From Pseudomonadota bacterium (GTDB lineage Bacteria; Desulfobacterota; Desulfarculia; Adiutricales; JAGVGV01), in NCBI GenBank assembly GCA_018830135.1, contig JAHJTB010000312.1:1-32393 (forward strand): DNA of 32,393 nucleotides, given 5' to 3'. Position 1 is the stretch's first letter, and the number at the start of each line of letters is the position of its first letter. The position numbers were made by a program, and so were the translations under genes. This document shows, piece after piece, positions 1-8,649 of the stretch. Below the pieces are notes generated by a model. It saw nothing but the letters and a program-made list of their open reading frames with translations. It made no database searches and was not told the origin of the DNA.

Positions 1-378
1 CGGCATGATCTGCATCAGCCCGACTGCGCCGACGGATGAAACCGCGTTGGGATCGAAACCGGATTCGGCCTTGATGACCGCCTTGACCAGAGCGGGAGAG
101 ATGCCGTGGTCCCGGGAGATGTCATGGATGAATCGGTCGTAACGCTGCTCCACCCGCTTCGGGCTGAACCGCCGTCGCATCTTTTCATTGATGGTATCGA
201 GCAGGTCGGGCCCGGTAGAGCGCAACCCCACATGACCTGGGTCATGAATTTCGAGGCCAACGCGCTTGGGCGAGAACAAGTCCGCGTCAGGCAAGGAAAA
301 TCGGCTTTCAATGGAGGCAAGGGGCAGAGCGCACACTACGGCCAACAATGTGTTGACGAGTATTTTTTTGAAGCTCAT
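1..378 (-). CDS. Lytic transglycosylase (SLT domain), partial, C-terminus beyond window start
   Basis: Manual reverse translation from ATG at 378: MSFKKILVNTLLAVVCALPLAS...(signal peptide)...RYDRFIHDISRDHGISPALVKAVIKAESGFDPNAVSSVGAVGLMQIMP; the ES(x)..GLMQ(I/L)MP pattern is the SLT catalytic signature. Missing from the ORF track because its stop lies outside the window. Confidence 0.9.
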   Translation of the reverse strand, partial: MSFKKILVNTLLAVVCALPLASIESRFSLPDADLFSPKRVGLEIHDPGHVGLRSTGPDLLDTINEKMRRRFSPKRVEQRYDRFIHDISRDHGISPALVKAVIKAESGFDPNAVSSVGAVGLMQIMP

Positions 379-391
379 TTCTTGTGCCCTG

Positions 392-409
392 TTACCGGGT
401 ACCCGGTAA
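392..409. repeat. Perfect 18-bp palindrome TTACCGGGTACCCGGTAA, operator-like
   Basis: Read directly; lies between predicted -10 and the start codon of the transglycosylase gene. Confidence 0.6.
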
Positions 410-414
410 GGGCC

Positions 415-443
415 AATGTACACTTCAAGAAAGACCTGTCAAC
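415..443 (-). promoter_or_regulatory. Putative sigma70-type promoter for the transglycosylase gene
   Basis: Minus strand TTGACA (438-443), 17-nt spacer, TACATT (415-420), upstream of ATG at 378. Confidence 0.5.
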
Positions 444-551
444 CCCTAATCTTGTTACCATTTAAATATCAATATATTACAGCCGAAAAACCCGAAAAAC
501 CCCTTTGGGGCGGCCTCTCCGGAGCCGGCGGGCCGGCCATGGGCAGACTGC

Positions 552-580
552 TTGGATTTATCGGCATCGACCGGTATAAT
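552..580 (+). promoter_or_regulatory. Putative promoter for the MDR dehydrogenase
   Basis: TTGGAT (552-557), 17 nt, TATAAT (575-580); 234 nt upstream of ATG 814. Confidence 0.35.
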
Positions 581-813
581 CCCGGATATTGCAGTTGCCT
601 TCTATCGCGGCGTCGAAACGCGTGCTGCAACGCTCGTTTCTCGCTTTTTGACCTCGACGTATCGTATAATGCGCCCGCGGCCAAAAACCGGTCCAACTTC
701 GCGTTTCGCTATGCATTTCGACACCTCGCCACGAACTCGGCCCCAGAATCCGGGTTTGATGCGACGTCTGAAAACAACCGGCCGTCGGGCCGGGACCTCA
801 AGGAGCGCGGCCC

Positions 814-1794
814 ATGAAAGCCATTTTTTTGGAGGACCGGACTTTTTCCACGGTCAACCGCCCCAAGCCCCGGGCCGGCCGGGGTGAGGCTTTGCTCCGG
901 GTGGTCCGGGCCGGCATCTGCAACACGGACCTGGAGTTGTATCGCGGGTATTATGGCTTTCGAGGCGTTCCGGGCCACGAGTTCGTGGCCCGGGTCGAGG
1001 CCGCGCCCGGCCGGCCGGATATGGTGGGCCGCCGAGTCGTGGTCGACATCAACATTGGCTGCGGCCGGTGCGAATGGTGCGAAAGGGACGACCCGCGGCA
1101 CTGTCGAGAGCGGCGGGTCATCGGCATCAAGGACTGGGATGGGTGTTTCGCGGAGTATGTCAAGGCCCCGGTGGCCGGTCTCCACCCGGTCCCGGAATCG
1201 GTGCCCGACGAAGTGGCGGTCTTTGCCGAACCGCTGGCCGCGGCGCTGGAAATCGGCCAGCAGGTCCATCTGACCGCGAACCTGAAAATGGCCATCCTGG
1301 GGGATGGAAAGCTGGGTCTGCTCACGGCCCTGGCGCTTCGTTTTTTCAACCCCGGCCTGACACTTATCGGTCGGCACGGGCGCAAACTGGCCTTGGCCGA
1401 GGCTCAGGGGGTGCGCGTCCACCGGGTCGATCCGAAAGCGGGCCTCCGGGCGCTCGAAGCCTGGACCGGATGTTTCGATCTGGTCGTCGAGGCCACCGGC
1501 CGGCCGGAGGGTCTGGCCCAGGCCATGCACCTGGTCCGGCCCGAGGGGGTCATCGTGGCCAAGACCACTTCGCACGAGTCTTCGGCAATCGATCTGGCCG
1601 CATTGGTGGTCAACGAATACACTCTCGTCGGCTCCCGCTGCGGCGACATGGCCCTGGCCCTGTTTTTTCTTCAACAACAGCGGATCGATGTGGCGCCGCT
1701 TATCGAAGCAGCCTACCCTTTCCAGGACTTCGAGACAGCCTTTGAACATGCCGGCCGGCCAGGAGCGATGAAAGTGCAGATTTTCTTCGACTGA
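814..1794 (+). CDS. Zinc-dependent MDR-family alcohol dehydrogenase-like protein
   Basis: 326 aa; GIC(N)TDLELYRGYYGFRGVPGHEF catalytic Zn region, CGRCEWCERDDPRHC structural Zn motif, Rossmann half. Confidence 0.88.
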   Translation: MKAIFLEDRTFSTVNRPKPRAGRGEALLRVVRAGICNTDLELYRGYYGFRGVPGHEFVARVEAAPGRPDMVGRRVVVDINIGCGRCEWCERDDPRHCRERRVIGIKDWDGCFAEYVKAPVAGLHPVPESVPDEVAVFAEPLAAALEIGQQVHLTANLKMAILGDGKLGLLTALALRFFNPGLTLIGRHGRKLALAEAQGVRVHRVDPKAGLRALEAWTGCFDLVVEATGRPEGLAQAMHLVRPEGVIVAKTTSHESSAIDLAALVVNEYTLVGSRCGDMALALFFLQQQRIDVAPLIEAAYPFQDFETAFEHAGRPGAMKVQIFFD

Positions 1795-1939
1795 TCGAGA
1801 ATCGGACTCCGGCCGGCCGCCAAAACCATTGACAACCAAGGTCCTGGCCTCTATGTTCCTATGAATTTGGAATGTTAGCGAATTCCCCGCGGCCCCTCCC
1901 GGGGGCGACCAGCCGTCCGGAAATCGCCGATCCGAAAGG

Positions 1940-3268
1940 ATGAACCACATGGCAGACCTCATCGTCAAAGGGGACCTGGTCTTGACCCGTAACAACGGCC
2001 AGCCCGCCATCAAAAACGGAGCGGTGGCCGTAAGCGGTTCCCGAATCACGGCCGTCGGACCGGCCGAAGAGATCGAACGGGAGCACGGGAACGGGGCCCG
2101 GATTCTTCAGACGGGTCAGGGTCTGGTCATGCCCGGTCTGGTCAACTCGCACACCCATGTTTCAATGACCTGTCTGCGCGGGCTGGCCGACGACCTGCCC
2201 CTGATGACCTGGCTGAACGAGCACATCTTCCCGGCCGAAGCCACTCTGGACGGGGAAAAAGTGTATTGGGGCGCGCTGCTGGGCTGCGCGGAAATGATCC
2301 TCTCGGGCACGACCTGCTTCTGCGACATGTATCTTTTCGAAGACCGGGTGGCCCGGGCCGTTGAAACGGCCGGCTTGCGGGCATTGGTCGGCGAAGTGCT
2401 CTATGATTTCCCCTCCCCGAATTACGGGCCGATCGAGGAGGGTCTCCGTTTCACGGAACGCCTGATCGAGACTTACCGGGGGCACGAAACCGTGCGGATC
2501 GCCGTCGAACCGCACGCGCCGTACACCTGCTCGCCGGACATGCTCCGGTCCTGCCGGGACTTGGCCGAAAAACACCACGTACCGCTGATCATTCACCTGT
2601 CCGAAAACCGGGAGGAGGTCGAAACCATTATCGAGCGATACGGCACGACCCCGTCCCGCCATCTGGACAATCTGGGCCTCCTGACTCCCAATCTGATCGC
2701 CGATCACTGTGTGATCCTGGACCCTGAAGAGATCGAACTGCTGGCCGGACGGGGCGTCAGTGTGATCCACAACCCCCGCAGCAACATGAAACTCGCCTCC
2801 GGCGTGGCCCCGGTCACGGCCCTGCTCCAGGCCGGAGCCCGGGTGGCCCTGGGCACGGATGGACCGGCCTCGAACAACAATCTCGACGTCTTCGGGGAGA
2901 TGGACGCGGCGGCCAAACTGGAGAAAGTCCACCGTCTCGATCCCACGGTCATGAGCGCGGAAACCGTCCTGGACATGGCTACGATCAACGGGGCCGTGGC
3001 CCTGGGCTGGGGGGACGAACTGGGGCGGCTGGCCCCGGGCTGCCTGGCCGACATGATCGTCATCGATCTGGACAAACCGCACCTGACGCCGATGTACAAT
3101 CCGGTCAGCCATCTGGTCTACTCGGCCACAGGCGCCGACGTGGTCCACAGCGTGGTCCACGGCCGGATTTTAATGGAAAACCGCCGTCTGACCACGCTCG
3201 ATCTGGGCGAAATCTACGGCCGGATGGAGACGATTGCAGCCGATATGCTCAAAGTGGTCAAACGATAA
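1940..3268 (+). CDS. mtaD: Amidohydrolase, 5'-methylthioadenosine/S-adenosylhomocysteine deaminase-like (paralog 1); start may be ATG 1949
   Basis: 442 aa; GLVNSHTHVSMTCLRGLADDLPLMTWL, ADHCVILD, VIHNPRSNMKLASGVAPV, ALGTDGPASNNNLD motifs. AAAGG spacing favours ATG 1949. Confidence 0.85.
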   Translation: MNHMADLIVKGDLVLTRNNGQPAIKNGAVAVSGSRITAVGPAEEIEREHGNGARILQTGQGLVMPGLVNSHTHVSMTCLRGLADDLPLMTWLNEHIFPAEATLDGEKVYWGALLGCAEMILSGTTCFCDMYLFEDRVARAVETAGLRALVGEVLYDFPSPNYGPIEEGLRFTERLIETYRGHETVRIAVEPHAPYTCSPDMLRSCRDLAEKHHVPLIIHLSENREEVETIIERYGTTPSRHLDNLGLLTPNLIADHCVILDPEEIELLAGRGVSVIHNPRSNMKLASGVAPVTALLQAGARVALGTDGPASNNNLDVFGEMDAAAKLEKVHRLDPTVMSAETVLDMATINGAVALGWGDELGRLAPGCLADMIVIDLDKPHLTPMYNPVSHLVYSATGADVVHSVVHGRILMENRRLTTLDLGEIYGRMETIAADMLKVVKR

Positions 3269-3277
3269 GGAGAAATC

Positions 3278-3715
3278 ATGTCTGACAAGGCAATCATTTT
3301 CGAAGCCGAAGTGGAATGGACCGGAGAGAAGGCCGGTCGTCTGAAACTCGAGGGCCGACCCGACCTGCAGGTGGCCCCGCCGCCCCAGTTCGAAGGTCCG
3401 GAGGGCATGAACTCCCCCCAGGAGATGTTCGTGGCCTCGGCCGCGGTCTGCATCATGACCACCTTCCTGGCCATGGGCAACAAGGTACGGGCCGAATGGG
3501 AGTCTTTTTCCTGCTCCGGCCGGGGCCACCTCGAGCTGGTGAAGGGCCAGGGTCTCATCTTCACTCGCATCGAACTGTTTCCGAAAGTGACGGTCCGGGC
3601 CGAGGAGCAGGTCCCGGCCGTGGAAAAGGCCCTCGAGTTGGCCAAAAAGTACTGCCTGGTGACCAATTCCATGAAAAGCGAAGTGGTCATGCACCCCCAG
3701 GTCTCGATCGCCTGA
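3278..3715 (+). CDS. OsmC-family protein
   Basis: 145 aa; ...GPEGMNSPQEMFVASAAVCIMTTFLAMGNKVRAEWESFSCSGRGHLE..., typical OsmC layout with conserved Cys; RBS aaggag upstream. Confidence 0.8.
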   Translation: MSDKAIIFEAEVEWTGEKAGRLKLEGRPDLQVAPPPQFEGPEGMNSPQEMFVASAAVCIMTTFLAMGNKVRAEWESFSCSGRGHLELVKGQGLIFTRIELFPKVTVRAEEQVPAVEKALELAKKYCLVTNSMKSEVVMHPQVSIA

Positions 3716-3726
3716 CGGCCTGACCC

Positions 3727-5037
3727 ATGTGGGACCTGCTGATTATCAACGCCTGCCTGGTAACCCAGGAGCCCGATCGGGGCCCGATTCCCCGGGGGTT
3801 TGTCGCCGTCCAGGACGGAGTCCTGGCCGCCTTGGGGTCCATGTCCGATCTCGACCCGGAACATGGCGCGGCCAAGTCCATCGATGCCCGGGGCGGTCTG
3901 GTCATGCCGGGTCTGGTCAACACCCACATCCACGGGGCCATGACCCTGTTTCGCGGCCTGGCGGACGACCTGCCGCTGATGGTCTGGCTCAACGAACACA
4001 TCTTTCCGGCCGAAGCCGCCCATGTCAACGAGGAACTGGTCTATTGGGGAACCAAGCTGGCCTGCGCCGAGATGCTGCTCAGCGGCACGACCGGATTCGC
4101 CGACGGCTATTTTCTGGAGGATCAGGCCGCGCGGGCGGCGCAGGAGGCGGGGTTGCGGTGCGTAATGGGACAGGGGGTCATCGACTTTCCCGCGCCCGGC
4201 GTGCCCGATCCGGGGAAGAATCTGAAGACGGCCCGGGAGTTTTTGGAAAAGTGGCGTGGCGTCTCCCCTTTGATCCAGCCTTCGGTCTTCTGCCACTCGC
4301 CCTACACCTGCTCGAAGGAGACCCTGATCGGGGGCAAGGAACTGGCCCGGGAGTTCGGGACGATCTTTCAGATTCATGTGTCCGAAACCCGGGAGGAGGT
4401 CGAGCAGGTCCGGTCGGATCGGGGACTGACCCCGGTCCGCTATCTGGACGATTTGGGACTCCTGGACGAATCGACCCTGGCCGTTCACTGTGTCTGGGTG
4501 GATGACGAGGAGATCGACATCCTGGCCCGACGCCGCACGCCGGCGGTTGTTTGCGTGGAGAGCCACATGAAACTGGCCTCCGGTTCGGCTCCGGTGGTGC
4601 GGATGCTGGCCCGGGGCGTCAACGTGGCCATGGGCACCGACGGGCCGGCCAGCAACAACAATCTGAACATGTTCGGCGAGGCCGGCACCCTGGCCCGTCT
4701 GACCAAGGTCCGCGAAATGGACCCCACGGCCCTGCCCGCGGCCCGGGCCCTTTACCTGGCCGGGCCGGCCGGGGCCGCGGCTTTGGGCTGGCGGGACGTG
4801 ACCGGCATGCTCAAACCCGGCCTGCGGGCCGACCTGATCGTCCTGGACCTGAGTCCGCCTCACCTGACGCCCCTTTACCGTCCCCGGTCCCACCTGGTCT
4901 ATGCCTCGAACGGCCATGAAATCAGGACCGTGCTGGTGGACGGCCGCGTGGTGGTGGAAGACGGCCGCCTCATCGCCTTCGACCTGCGGGAAACCCTGGC
5001 CCGGGTTCGAGAAATCGCCGACGGAATCAGGGGCTGA
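3727..5037 (+). CDS. Amidohydrolase, MTA/SAH deaminase-like (paralog 2, diverged)
   Basis: 436 aa; GLVNTHIHGAMTLFRGLADDLPLMVWL, AVHCVWVD, AMGTDGPASNNNLN; clear paralog of 1940-3268. Confidence 0.83.
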   Translation: MWDLLIINACLVTQEPDRGPIPRGFVAVQDGVLAALGSMSDLDPEHGAAKSIDARGGLVMPGLVNTHIHGAMTLFRGLADDLPLMVWLNEHIFPAEAAHVNEELVYWGTKLACAEMLLSGTTGFADGYFLEDQAARAAQEAGLRCVMGQGVIDFPAPGVPDPGKNLKTAREFLEKWRGVSPLIQPSVFCHSPYTCSKETLIGGKELAREFGTIFQIHVSETREEVEQVRSDRGLTPVRYLDDLGLLDESTLAVHCVWVDDEEIDILARRRTPAVVCVESHMKLASGSAPVVRMLARGVNVAMGTDGPASNNNLNMFGEAGTLARLTKVREMDPTALPAARALYLAGPAGAAALGWRDVTGMLKPGLRADLIVLDLSPPHLTPLYRPRSHLVYASNGHEIRTVLVDGRVVVEDGRLIAFDLRETLARVREIADGIRG

Positions 5038-5215
5038 TCGCCCCTTCGGTTCCCAGAATCCCGCGGGCGGCGTCGATGCCGAGCCACAAGGCGGCCAGTC
5101 CGGCCGGGGTCCATAACCGGCCCCCCGCCCCGAAGATACGGTCGAACACCGCTTCGGCCGATTCCAGAGAGAGGGTCCGCGGCCCGGGCTCCCGCTCCTT
5201 CGGGTCTTCGCTCAC
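5027..5215 (-). CDS. Small hypothetical protein (GTG start)
   Basis: 62-aa ORF just downstream of the 5222-6020 locus on the same strand; overlaps the 3' end of the convergent amidohydrolase by 11 bp. Confidence 0.35.
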   Translation of the reverse strand: MSEDPKEREPGPRTLSLESAEAVFDRIFGAGGRLWTPAGLAALWLGIDAARGILGTEGAISP

Positions 5216-5221
5216 TTGATC

Positions 5222-6020
5222 CTACTCCCAGTTGACCTTCATGGCCGCGGCCTGTTTCCGCCACCAGACATCATCGTCGACCAGCAGCAGGGTGCAGATT
5301 TCCCATCGCAGGTTGATCAGATTGAGGGCCAGGCCGGTAGGCAGGAGCCGGGCCCGCCGAGGTGAATTCAGGGCGGCCCGGAGTTCGGCCACCGGCCCCC
5401 ACGCACTCAGGAAGTAATCGGGCGGGCGCACGTCCGGGTCCAGTTCAAAACTGAACAGTTCTTCCCCGTATTCTTTCAACACGGCCAGTTCGATGCTCCA
5501 TTCCGCTTCCGGAAGACCGGACTCGGGCTGGAACATGGCCGCGGGCAGGACGTGAAAAAGTCCGGTCGCCCCGATCCTCGAAATCCAGGAGTTCGTACAT
5601 CAGGTTGTCCCGGATGCGTATGCCGCGCTGGGACAGGATTTTCAGGCAGGCGGACGCCGAGACCCGGTCCGGCATCTCCCGGTGCGAGGACATCAGGCGA
5701 CCCCGGATGTCGTCGACCCCGAACCGGTCCGGAGTCGGCCAGACGGCCAGGGGCAAAACGATTTCCCGTCCGCCAACGATTCGTCTCATGAGCCTGAGGG
5801 GCGGTGCGGTCCGTTCCTCGTACCGGTAACGGAGGAAATCGGTCAGATGGGTGGTGAGCCGGGCCGCTTCGGCCCGGATAAAGGCCGAGCCGAGTTCCGG
5901 CGAAGTGATCCGTTCGGCCAGGGGAAGCAGTTCGGCCAGATGTTGACGGCAGGCCGGGGGAACGGCCCGGCAAAGCTCCGGACCGAGGGTCAGGGCCAGG
6001 AGCGCGGATGGATCGTCCAT
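5222..6020 (-). pseudogene. Hypothetical protein gene with apparent +1 frameshift at homopolymer 5555-5559
   Basis: ORFs 5445-6020 and 5222-5536 join if one base of the A5 run (+ strand) is removed: ...LLDFEDRGDRT-FHVLPAAMFQPESGLPEAEWSIELAVLKEYGEELF.... Confidence 0.65.
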
Positions 6021-6035
6021 TTTCGAGGGCCGGGA

Positions 6036-7745
6036 TCAGGCCGGGCTTTTTTTGATGTCAACCACTTTCCAGCCCAGCGTGGTTCGTCCGCGAAAATTGG
6101 AGGTGTGGCGCTGCACGGCCACCGAGACTCGCGGTCCCAGTTCGATCAGCCGCTCCCCCAGGCCGAAACCGATGGTATCGAGGCTCCGCCCCCCCTGGCC
6201 GAGGGTCATTTTGAGGTGCGAGCCGCCGACCAGGCCCCCGGATATCATCTTCAGATCGTTCAAGACAAAGACCGGCTCCGGATTGCCCTCTCCGAAAGGG
6301 GCCAGGCGGGCCAGTTCCGAGGCCAGGCCGGCTTCTAGGTCATCGAGAGTGACCTCGGCCTCGATGTCCAAGGCGGGTTCGAGAAACCGGTCGTCGATTT
6401 CCCGTTCGGCGATCTCGAGGAAGGCGCGTTTGAGTTCCTCGACCCGATCGGCCTCGAGGGTCAGTCCGGCGGCCAGGTCGTGCCCGCCGAAGCGGGTCAG
6501 GACATCCCGGCATCGGTCCAGGGCCACGTAGATGTTGAAACCTTCGACAGACCGCCCGGACCCGTGCGCCCATCCGTCTTCAACGGACATCAGAATGACC
6601 GGCCGGCAAAACCGCTCGACCAGCTTGGATGCGGCCAGTCCGACTACGCCCCGATGCCAGCCCTGCCGCCAGAGCACAATGGCCTTCCCGGGGTCCGCGC
6701 CTTCGGCCTCGATCATGCCCAAGGCCTGCCGCACCATCTCGGCGTGCAGTCGACGGCGCTGGATGTTGGTCTGTTCCAGCATCCGGGCCAGGCTGGCGGC
6801 CCGGTCGGCCTCCCGGGTCATCAGCAGTTCGAGGCTGGGCTGGGCGGAATCGAGGCGGCCGGTGGCGTTGATCCGGGGGGCGATACGGAAGGCCACTTCC
6901 CGCGCCGTAAGAGGCCGGCCTGGTTCGAGGGAACTGACCTCCTTGAGCGCTATCAGGCCGGGCTGGTCCGGCCGGGCTAGCCGTTCCAGGCCCATGCGGA
7001 CCATAATGCGATTGACGTCCCGCAGCGGGGCCATGTCCGCCACGGTACCGATGGCGACCAGGCCCAGCAAAGGCGCCAGTTCGGGCTGTTCGGCCGTGGT
7101 GATCAGTCCCCGCTCCCGCATGGCCTGTCGGAGCCCGCCGGCCAGGAAAAAGGCCACCCCCACCCCGGCCAGGGCACGTTGCGGGAAAGCGGCGTCCTTT
7201 CGTTTAGGGTTGACCACGGCCAGGGCCGGGGCCAGACGCTCGGGCGGCTGATGATGATCGGTGACAATGACGTCCAGGCCCAGGGAACGGGCCCGGCTAA
7301 CGGCATCGACATCGGAGACCCCGCAGTCCACGGTGACCACCAGATCGACTCCGCTCCGGCTGAGCGTCTCGAGGGCCTCCCCGTTCAGGCCGTACCCCTC
7401 GTCCTGGCGGTGGGGCACATAGGTCGAAACGCGGAATCCGAGCCGCTCGAGGAAGTCGGCCAGCAGGGCCGTGGCGGTCAGGCCGTCGGCGTCATAGTCG
7501 CCGTAGATGCAAACGGACTCCCGGCGGTCCAGGGCCTGGATCAGGCGTTCGACGGCCCGGTTCATGTCCGGCAACAAAAAAGGGCTGGGCAGGTCTCGGA
7601 GGGAGGGGTTCAGGAAGGACCGGGCCGCGTCCGGGTCCGCCAGTCCGCGTCGGACCAGCATGGTCGCGGCCACACGGGACAGCCCCAGCAGACTCGAAAG
7701 TCTGTCCGCCGTCTCGGCATCGACGTTTTTCGATCGCCATTCCAT
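6036..7745 (-). CDS. recJ: Single-stranded-DNA-specific exonuclease RecJ
   Basis: 569 aa; VCIYGDYDADGLTATALL, DLVVTVDCGVSD, VIVTDHHQPPE (DHH), C-terminal GSGRSVEGFNIYVALDRC..FGGHDLAAGLTL (DHHA1). Confidence 0.95.
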   Translation of the reverse strand: MEWRSKNVDAETADRLSSLLGLSRVAATMLVRRGLADPDAARSFLNPSLRDLPSPFLLPDMNRAVERLIQALDRRESVCIYGDYDADGLTATALLADFLERLGFRVSTYVPHRQDEGYGLNGEALETLSRSGVDLVVTVDCGVSDVDAVSRARSLGLDVIVTDHHQPPERLAPALAVVNPKRKDAAFPQRALAGVGVAFFLAGGLRQAMRERGLITTAEQPELAPLLGLVAIGTVADMAPLRDVNRIMVRMGLERLARPDQPGLIALKEVSSLEPGRPLTAREVAFRIAPRINATGRLDSAQPSLELLMTREADRAASLARMLEQTNIQRRRLHAEMVRQALGMIEAEGADPGKAIVLWRQGWHRGVVGLAASKLVERFCRPVILMSVEDGWAHGSGRSVEGFNIYVALDRCRDVLTRFGGHDLAAGLTLEADRVEELKRAFLEIAEREIDDRFLEPALDIEAEVTLDDLEAGLASELARLAPFGEGNPEPVFVLNDLKMISGGLVGGSHLKMTLGQGGRSLDTIGFGLGERLIELGPRVSVAVQRHTSNFRGRTTLGWKVVDIKKSPA

Positions 7746-7881
7746 GTTCGGCCAACCCTGCCTCGTTTATTCCGCCCAACCGAATATAACACGTTCCCCG
7801 GGCGTGAGCCAGGGCATCCGTGATAGAACGGCTGGGGAGCGCCCCCAATCCCTGAGCGGTCAGGCCTTGACCGGAAAAAAA

Positions 7882-7910
7882 TTGACGCCGGACTTCCGGG
7901 TCCGCATAAT
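7882..7910 (+). promoter_or_regulatory. Putative sigma70-type promoter for the thioesterase gene
   Basis: TTGACG (7882-7887), 17 nt, CATAAT (7905-7910), upstream of ATG 8004. Confidence 0.5.
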
Positions 7911-8003
7911 GGCCCCTATCCAAAATTGAACCGCCGGCGAATGGACCGGGCCCGGGCGCTTTCCGACGGGCGGCGGCCGTGTCGGCGACGGAGACGGACT
8001 GTC

Positions 8004-8411
8004 ATGCCCAAAGCGTTTAACCTGAACGGGGATGGATTCAACCCGTTCTGCGAAATGATCGGCCTGTGTTTCACCATGGCCGAAGGGGGTCGCAGCCGCT
8101 GCGAACTCGAAATCACCAGCCAACTGTTCAACCCGCACCGCGTCCTGCACGGCGGCGTCATCTATACCATGGCCGACACGGGCATGGGCGCGGCGCTTTA
8201 TTCGGAAATCGAGGAAGAGGAACTCTGCAGCACGGTCGAGATCAAGACCGCCTATTTCGGCGCGGTCTTCGGCGGCCGCCTGGTCTGCGACACCCGGGTG
8301 GTCCACAAAGGACGCAAGATCGCCTTTCTGGAATCGGAAGTACGCAACGACGGCCGCCTGATCGCCCAGGCCACGGGGACCTATTACATTTTCAAGATGA
8401 AACAAGGCTGA
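8004..8411 (+). CDS. PaaI-like hotdog-fold thioesterase
   Basis: LFNPHRVLHGGVIYTMADTGMGAALYSE and TVEIKTAYFGAVFGGRLVCDTRVVHKGRKIAFLE; ORF track opens at 7926, but ATG 8004 begins the conserved part. Confidence 0.85.
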   Translation: MPKAFNLNGDGFNPFCEMIGLCFTMAEGGRSRCELEITSQLFNPHRVLHGGVIYTMADTGMGAALYSEIEEEELCSTVEIKTAYFGAVFGGRLVCDTRVVHKGRKIAFLESEVRNDGRLIAQATGTYYIFKMKQG

Positions 8412-8446
8412 AGGCACCCGGATGAACCTGGCCCGCCTGTTCCCGG

Positions 8447-8649
8447 ATCGGCCTGCCGGACACGGAATACGGGCTACGGGTCGCCGCCTTTATCGCACCT
8501 CAGCCGGGGGAGACCGTTGAATCCGGCCCCTTGAAGGCCTGCCTCAAGGCCCGGCTTTCGGGTTTCAAGGCGCCCAAGGACTACCTGGTCCCGGATGAAC
8601 CGGCAAAAAGCGGAAACGGGAACTCAAACGCCGGCATGGGAACTTATGA
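8447..8649 (+). pseudogene. Relic of acyl-CoA synthetase / AMP-binding enzyme C-terminal domain
   Basis: Frame A: IGLPDTEYGLRVAAFIAPQPGETVESGPLKACLKARLSGFKAPKDYLVPDE (8447 onward); frame B: TGKKRKRELKRRHGNL* ending at 8649. Matches the ANL C-terminal pattern ending in TGK..KRELK; N-terminal ~400 aa absent and the frame is broken near 8596-8602. Confidence 0.75.

Noticed and set aside
648-670. TTGACC...TATAAT promoter upstream of the MDR gene
   Set aside because: Spacer only 11 nt; TATAAT at 665-670 lacks a properly spaced -35.
469-696. 75-aa minus-strand ORF in the 379-813 intergenic region
   Set aside because: Arg/Pro-rich, no homolog recognised, overlaps predicted promoter elements.
709-2049. 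446-aa minus-strand ORF opposite the MDR dehydrogenase
   Set aside because: Same artefact; low-complexity Gly/Arg/Asp composition.
3214-4917. 567-aa minus-strand ORF opposite the amidohydrolase/OsmC genes
   Set aside because: Mirror-frame artefact; no motifs, while the plus strand encodes unambiguous families.
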